31,790 bases of DNA, from contig BMAT01009017.1 in assembly GCA_019649035.1 (NCBI GenBank), positions 254,553 to 286,342 of the forward strand, in the 5' to 3' direction. Origin of the DNA: Elysia marginata. Lineage: Eukaryota; Mollusca; Gastropoda; Plakobranchidae. Below, in pieces: positions 28,501 to 31,790 of this stretch (position 1 is the first letter of the stretch; the number at the start of each line of letters is the position of its first letter). A program made the position numbers and the translations under genes. The notes beneath the pieces were generated by a model that worked only from the letters and a program-made list of their open reading frames with translations, made no database searches and was not told where the DNA came from.

Positions 28501-30392
28501 AAATCATCAGGATATCTGCAAATACACAATAATTTTCAAAATCTGTAATGACAAATTTCACCCGCTTTTCTTCTTTTCTTTTTAGGGCCCTTTTTCCATG
28601 CGGTGACAAAATGGTATGCATTATTGATGACAGAGAGGATGTATGGAAGTTTGCCCCTAATCTAGTCCATGTGAAACCATATCGGTTTTTTCAAGGCACC
28701 GCAGACATCAATGCTCCCCCAGGTTTGACTAAAAAAGAACATGATGGTGAAACATTGACTCACAAGGTGGTGGATCCAACTGAAAGCAAGGATGGACAAG
28801 GAAAGTCAAGCCCAAGTATGACCATGGAAAAATCTGAGGTACTGGATGAGACCAGTGAAGGAGGTGGAAATATTGAAAAAGATGCTTCTACAGTATTGTC
28901 TGGCGATTCCAAATCTGGCACAGAAGACAATGCAAAGAACGGGGAAGATAATTTTCCAAAAGAAATTAAGTCTTTGTCTAACTGTGGAGATGCTGATGTA
29001 AAACACATCGAAGCTGATGATGGTGATCAGAAAGAGAGGCAAGAACACAAAAGTGGGACAGATAACAAACGTTCCTCAAATACACCTGCTGATGATAACA
29101 CAGCACAGTGTGTGCACTCATGTGAAGAAAGTAGTAAAACTGCTCTTTCCATGGGCATGCAGAGCAATATTGAGGATCAAAAAGATAGAGAAAATGGTGA
29201 TGAGAAAAACAGCAAAGATGAACCAACAAATGCTGAAGGAAGCAATACTGAAGAATCAAAGGAAGTAGAATGGGATGACACCGATGACTATCTTCTCCAC
29301 TTAGAGGAGATTCTGACTCGAATCCATACTGCTTTCTATGACATGTATGAACAGTCTCAGAAGAAAGGGACCTCTGAATTGCCTGATCTGAAAAGCTTAG
29401 TTCCCTATGTCCGCAAAAAGGTTCTGAAAGGTGCCAACATTGTTTTTAGTGGGATGATTCCTCTTAACATGCCATTGGAGAAAAGCAAGGCTTATGTTGT
29501 AGCTACTGCTCTGGGTGCCTCTGTCCATACAGACATTGTGGTTTCTAAAACAAAAAGTGGGAGGGATCCCAATTCCACTACCCACTTAGTGGCTGCTAAG
29601 GCTGGAACTGGGAAACACAAAAATGCCTTAAAGGTGAAAGGACTGCATATTGTGAATGGTGACTGGTTATGGGCATGTAGTGAGAGGTGGGAGTGGGTTG
29701 ATGAAAGTTTGTTTCCTCTCAGTAACCAGGATGTCAGTTCAAAAATAGAAACTAATGTTGATGAGAAAGAGTTTTCTGCTAAGAAGAAGACCAACAAAAG
29801 AAAACTTGTGAAGAGGGAGGAATCCGAGGCTAATGACAAAGATTGTGAAATACAGGAAGCAAGTGAAGATAGTTCAATAAAAAGGCAAAAGCTAAAAACA
29901 TCAGAAGAAGAAACCAATTCTGCTCTGATCAGTGGCACTTATACGGGTGCTAGTGTAAATCCTTTATGCTCTTTTACTGACGAAGAACTCGTGTCCATGG
30001 ACAAGGAAGTTGATCTTTTCCTCGAAGGAGAAGATGATAATACCTCAGATGAAACAGATGATGAGAGAGACAAAAGAAATAGAAAGAATGTCCTAGGCTC
30101 TGGTGATGACTCAGATTCTGACTCTGATAGCCTGTCAGGAGATTTCCCACGAGGATGGAAACTTAGGAGAAAATCATCTCAGTCTCCAGTGGCCAAAGAA
30201 AAGAAGCAAGACAGGTCTGATGCGGAAGAAGAGGAAGAGTCACAAAATGAGTTAGACGTAGAGCATTATGAAAAGAATATTAATGCATTCTCTCGAGAGG
30301 TGAGCTCGAGCTCAGATTCAGGTGAGTCGATCGGTTCAGTTAATGAGGAGATAGCAGAAGCCCTTGAGAAAGAATTTCTAGGTGCTCTTTGA
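17425..30392 (+). CDS. CTDP1: CTDP1/FCP1, RNA polymerase II C-terminal-domain phosphatase (complete, 6 exons)
   Basis: The exons are 17425-17639, 20723-20821, 22382-22472, 23668-23793, 24500-24747 and 28586-30392: 2586 bases, 861 residues, all borders GT-AG and all phases consistent. FCP1 is the nuclear phosphatase that removes phosphate from the Rpb1 CTD and recycles polymerase. In order: a lipoyl-like N-terminal domain (about 9-80); a C86-H88-C96-C99 motif; the FCP1/SCP (HAD-type) catalytic domain with D159-L-D161-Q-T163, SRDEC and IID-D275-REDVW; a long acidic linker (about 310-490); a helical segment (495-516); a BRCT domain (about 536-637, with THLVAA and HIVNGDWLWACSERW); and an acidic Ser/Asp tail ending EEIAEALEKEF, the helix that in human FCP1 binds TFIIF RAP74. 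Human FCP1 has 961 residues; the difference is in the low-complexity linkers. The start ATG sits in an ATCATGGCG context. Confidence 0.95.
17908..18161. mobile_element. 254-bp MITE with 26-bp terminal inverted repeats and 8-bp duplication
   Basis: The left end GGAATCACTTCC plus 14 more bases (17908-17933) pairs with the right end (18136-18161) at 24 of 26 positions, including 20 contiguous perfect ones (ACTTCCATACCGACGCGCCA and its complement). The element is flanked by GTGTACTT on both sides (17900-17907 and 18162-18169); the match extends to nine bases if the next G is counted. It has no coding capacity. Internal inverted words (CCAATGT and ACATTGG) suggest a folded structure. An 8/9-bp duplication and GG ends would suit Merlin, P or hAT-type transposition; the superfamily is unresolved. 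Confidence 0.9.
19012..20202. mobile_element. hAT-like non-autonomous element with 6-bp duplication and hairpin-bearing ends
   Basis: The left end CAGGGCTTGAAATAG and the right end (minus strand) CAGGGCTTGAATTAG match at 14 of 15 positions. TATTTC abuts both sides (19006-19011 and 20203-20208). Both ends carry the subterminal word AAAATCAGAGGG pointing inward (19054-19065; complement at 20135-20146), set within stem-loops. At the right, GCCTCGGTG (20126-20134) pairs with CACCGAGGC (20154-20162). CAGGG ends are typical of hAT; a 6-bp duplication is a rarer hAT variant. No transposase is present in 1191 bp. Confidence 0.78.
19522..19824 (-). other. 100-codon antisense frame inside the hAT-like element, receptor-like
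   Basis: This minus-strand frame is open for 100 codons. One part, ADTVTVIVLSMRNKRLLTK, looks like the end of transmembrane helix 1 and the first loop of a rhodopsin-type receptor (usual pattern GNxxxVxVLxRxxxxxT). A second hydrophobic stretch (NFILPVAIFVFFFSICAAA) follows, ending near a GTAACT that could be a donor. The resemblance is short and the usual Asn is Asp. It may be a captured gene scrap or chance. Confidence 0.25.
20723..20821 (+). CDS. CTDP1: FCP1 exon 2
   Basis: A pyrimidine tract and CAG lead into A GAT GTG CTG. The exon encodes DVLLIM, then CSHPTIMKDMCAECGMDL, nearly the same as the human segment. The donor is GTAAG. Confidence 0.93.
20822..22381 (+). other. FCP1 intron 2
   Basis: It holds a weak pogo-like terminus at 21034 (CAGTGGACTCCACT), an (AT)n run at 21275-21290, and no gene that I can support. 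Short frames on both strands have no family features. Confidence 0.6.
21275..21290. repeat. (AT)n microsatellite
   Basis: Eight AT units. Confidence 0.9.
22382..22472 (+). CDS. CTDP1: FCP1 exon 3
   Basis: It follows CCATATGCAG and encodes residues 105-135, with STASVAMVHSIPELIVSQK matching human STATVSMVHSVPELMVS. The donor is a plain GTTCAT. A long CT microsatellite starts about 65 bases downstream. Confidence 0.93.
22473..23667 (+). other. FCP1 intron 3
   Basis: It begins with GTTCATGATAAAG and soon enters a CT-rich region with the microsatellite at 22529-22584. The rest is AT-rich and empty. The acceptor region is CTTCTTCCCCTCAAAG. Confidence 0.6.
22529..22584. repeat. C-run plus (CT)n microsatellite
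   Basis: About ten C followed by about 22 CT units, within a wider pyrimidine-rich patch (22490-22625), only 57 bases after the exon 3 donor. Confidence 0.95.
23668..23793 (+). CDS. CTDP1: FCP1 exon 4 (catalytic DLDQT)
   Basis: It follows CCCCTCAAAG and encodes residues 136-177: KLVLLVDLDQTLIHTT with the nucleophile D159 and acid/base D161. The donor GTAACA is in phase 0. Confidence 0.94.
23794..24499 (+). other. FCP1 intron 4
   Basis: A 706-base intron with no recognisable feature beyond its splice sites (GTAACA and TTTATACAG). Confidence 0.6.
24500..24747 (+). CDS. CTDP1: FCP1 exon 5 (catalytic domain core)
   Basis: It follows TTTATACAG and encodes residues 178-259: HTRFRPFTLPFIEAVSKMYE, TFGVRLYAHTIARLLDP and FSHRILSRDECFDAMSKT. 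It ends in a split Lys codon (AA|G) at a GTTAGT donor. Confidence 0.94.
25186..26593. mobile_element. hAT-like non-autonomous DNA transposon, 8-bp duplication
   Basis: The left end CAGTGATGAAAA and the right end (TTTTCATCACTG) are exact inverted repeats of 12 bases. The 8-base word GCTTAACA flanks both sides (25178-25185 and 26594-26601) without mismatch. CAGTG ends with an 8-bp duplication are the hAT signature. A second word, GGAGGAAAATT, lies 51 bases in from the left (25237-25247) and, inverted, 29 bases in from the right (26554-26564). The left end has an extra GC-rich palindrome (25200-25217). No transposase frame is present in 1408 bp, so it depends on an active hAT elsewhere. Confidence 0.92.
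25200..25217. repeat. Perfect 18-bp GC-rich palindrome
   Basis: TTCCGCGGATCCGCGGAA equals its own reverse complement. It lies 14 bases inside the left end of the hAT-like element and has no counterpart at the right end. TTCCGCG words recur nearby at about 25300, 25318 and 25515. Confidence 0.95.
25711..26636. repeat. Second cluster of TAGATCTAG-type motifs
   Basis: Tandem TCTAGATCTAGATCT occurs at 25711-25727, TCTAGATCTAGAT at about 26002, and CAGATCTAGATCTAGCTCTAGC at 26615-26636. The first two are inside the hAT-like element and the last is just outside it. Confidence 0.6.
28586..30392 (+). CDS. CTDP1: FCP1 exon 6 (end of catalytic domain, BRCT, acidic tail)
   Basis: This single 1807-base terminal exon follows TTTCTTTTTAG. 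It completes the catalytic domain (ALFPCGDKMVCIIDDREDVW), then carries the acidic linker, BRCT domain and C-terminal helix to a TGA at 30390-30392. FTDEELVSMDKEVDLFLEG with the Asp/Ser run after it corresponds to the human LESMDKEVDDIL region. All of this lies in one exon. Confidence 0.95.
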
Positions 30393-31790
30393 TTTTAAAA
30401 CAATTAGAGTCAGAAGACCAACCATGGTCATAAGGCTTTACAAGACATTATTTGATATCATAGTTGATCTCACTTCTGTTTGGTGCGTTCATGGCCTAGT
30501 CAGGGCCCGCTGTTACAGCAATGCTGCTCCATTCATGGTACACTGACTTGCTATTGAATGGTGTACTGTAAACAAGATTACCCTAATCAATGTGGCCACT
30601 TGTTCTGAGCGCGGCCAGACATGTCTCCAGTGCGGCCACAGGTGTAGGCAAAACTTATGATGGCTTCAGATTAAAGTTCAAGTTGTAAAGTTCAACAATT
30701 CAATAATCTAGGTCTAGATATGATTTACACATTAGCGAAGGGAAGTTGAGGGCCTTAAAATTACAGAGCTCTACAAACTGGCTGCGATTAGGTACAGCCG
30801 CGCCTGGTCACTCTACCTCAGCTGGAATTTCTTGAATGGAAGTTTTATACAGTTCAAAGATCCTTGGCCTCCTGAACACAAGCAACTGTACCAAAAGACA
30901 TGATAGAACGCATGCGGCACACACACTAGCAAACGGAAGCTACTGAGGTGCGCTGGAGGCCTCTAATGTAATCAAAGTCAAAGTTCTACAAACTGGCCGT
31001 TGATAGGTCTGGCCGCCGCTTGGGCAATCTACTTTATGATCTTAAGGGCATGTGCTTTCCAATGATCGAAAATGTTGTTTTTTTTTTATTTTTGCAGTTT
31101 TGTCTTTACTGAACTACGGTATTACTTTCTATAAAGAAACTGAAAGTAGAAGATTTAAAAAAATAAGTGGTATTATGTAACAGTAAAATTATGGCTGCAA
31201 TCTTGGACTTTTCCATTAAGTTTTTGGCTACATGGTTTTTTTTGTTTTATCAATTAGCCTTAAATTTGGTAATTAGTTTCTGACTTGTCACAAAAACGTT
31301 TCTGCAGAAGAATTTTTTTATTCACAAATATTTCTTCTTGCAGGGCTGGAATGAAGTTAAGTAAAATTTTGTTCAATTTCACTATGACTTTGCCCAATCA
31401 GATAATGATAAATATAAAAAGAAAAATGTTATGGTAAAACCCTTCCACATATTTGTTGCTTGGGACTCCAGAGAGGCTGATTGAAAATTTCAGGTTATTT
31501 TGATCAAGCACAAAGCTTTAAGCATTTTAACATAAAAAATGGTAGGTTTGAGGAAACGACTGACAAAAATTACAGATTCTAAAGCTTATAGTGATAGATG
31601 GGCTGAAGAAAGTGTAGAAAGAAGACCTTTACTTCTTTTAAAAATCTTTTTTGGTTATGGTTTTTTTGTTCTGGAGTAGTTCAGCAAGGTAAACAGGCCA
31701 TTTTTTATATGTACAAAAATTTTGGAAATTTTAATGTATATTTAAGATAAGATAAGATACTGTATACGGTCAAGTCCAGATACAGTGGAA
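30393..31790 (+). other. FCP1 3' UTR and downstream region
   Basis: No further gene is seen. The only candidate poly-A signal close by is ATTAAA near 30671; I see no confident AATAAA within 700 bases of the stop. A divergent pair of repeats lies at 30748-31033. The window ends in GATAAGATAAGATAC and CAGTGGAA, which may be the edge of another repeat. Confidence 0.5.
30748..31033. repeat. Diverged duplication, two copies of about 50-70 bases
   Basis: Copy 1 (about 30748-30816) and copy 2 (about 30955-31033) share TCTACAAACTGGC, then AGGT, GCCGC, TGG and a closing TCTAC in the same order, about 214 bases apart. Both are preceded by a GAGG(G)CCT word. They are likely remnants of a tandem duplication or two copies of one repeat. 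Confidence 0.55.

Larger units (their letters stand above)
24748..28585 (+). other. FCP1 intron 5 with one hAT-like transposon
   Basis: A 3.8-kb intron that splits the catalytic domain. It contains the element at 25186-26593. The remaining 26602-28585 is AT-rich with T-runs and no gene that I can support. Confidence 0.8.

Overview
This is eukaryotic, intron-rich, AT-rich DNA with long introns, poly-A/poly-T tracts, microsatellites and much transposon debris. The protein matches, the LINE types and the abundant TAGATCTAG-type motifs suggest a lophotrochozoan, most likely a mollusc. That placement is inference; no species can be named from the sequence alone.

Two host genes lie head to head. 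On the minus strand (about 3979-11605) are the first six recognisable exons of a membrane-anchored protein. It resembles the N-terminal part of the invertebrate 'putative phosphoenolpyruvate synthase / rifampicin-phosphotransferase-like' family. The gene runs off the left edge, so its expected ATP-grasp and phosphohistidine domains are not in the window. On the plus strand (17425-30392) is a complete six-exon CTDP1/FCP1 gene, the RNA polymerase II CTD phosphatase. It has a lipoyl-like N-terminus, a small Cys/His motif, the DLDQT catalytic domain, a BRCT domain and the acidic C-terminal helix. Its exon phases agree at every junction and give 861 residues. The two coding starts are 5.9 kb apart, with a LINE fragment and a TAGATC-rich tract between them. 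No functional link between the two genes is evident.

Much of the rest is mobile DNA. From left to right: an RNase H-bearing LINE fragment (about 140-985); a decayed mariner with both ends and TA duplications (1397-2682); a LINE reverse-transcriptase fragment (about 6600-7655) and a CR1/L2-like LINE (about 9297-10557), both in intron 2 of the minus-strand gene; a third LINE fragment (about 15255-16050); and three short non-autonomous DNA transposons with intact ends inside FCP1 introns. These three are a 254-bp MITE with an 8-bp duplication (17908-18161), a CAGGG-ended hAT-like element with a 6-bp duplication and hairpin-bearing ends (19012-20202), and a CAGTG-ended hAT-like element with a perfect 8-bp duplication (25186-26593).

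No RNA genes, CRISPR arrays or prokaryotic-style operons were found. The most notable observations are the three precisely bounded DNA transposons in one gene, the anchored PEP-synthase-like protein, a perfect 24-bp palindrome beside a G-rich assembly gap, and a receptor-like antisense reading frame carried inside one of the hAT-like elements.
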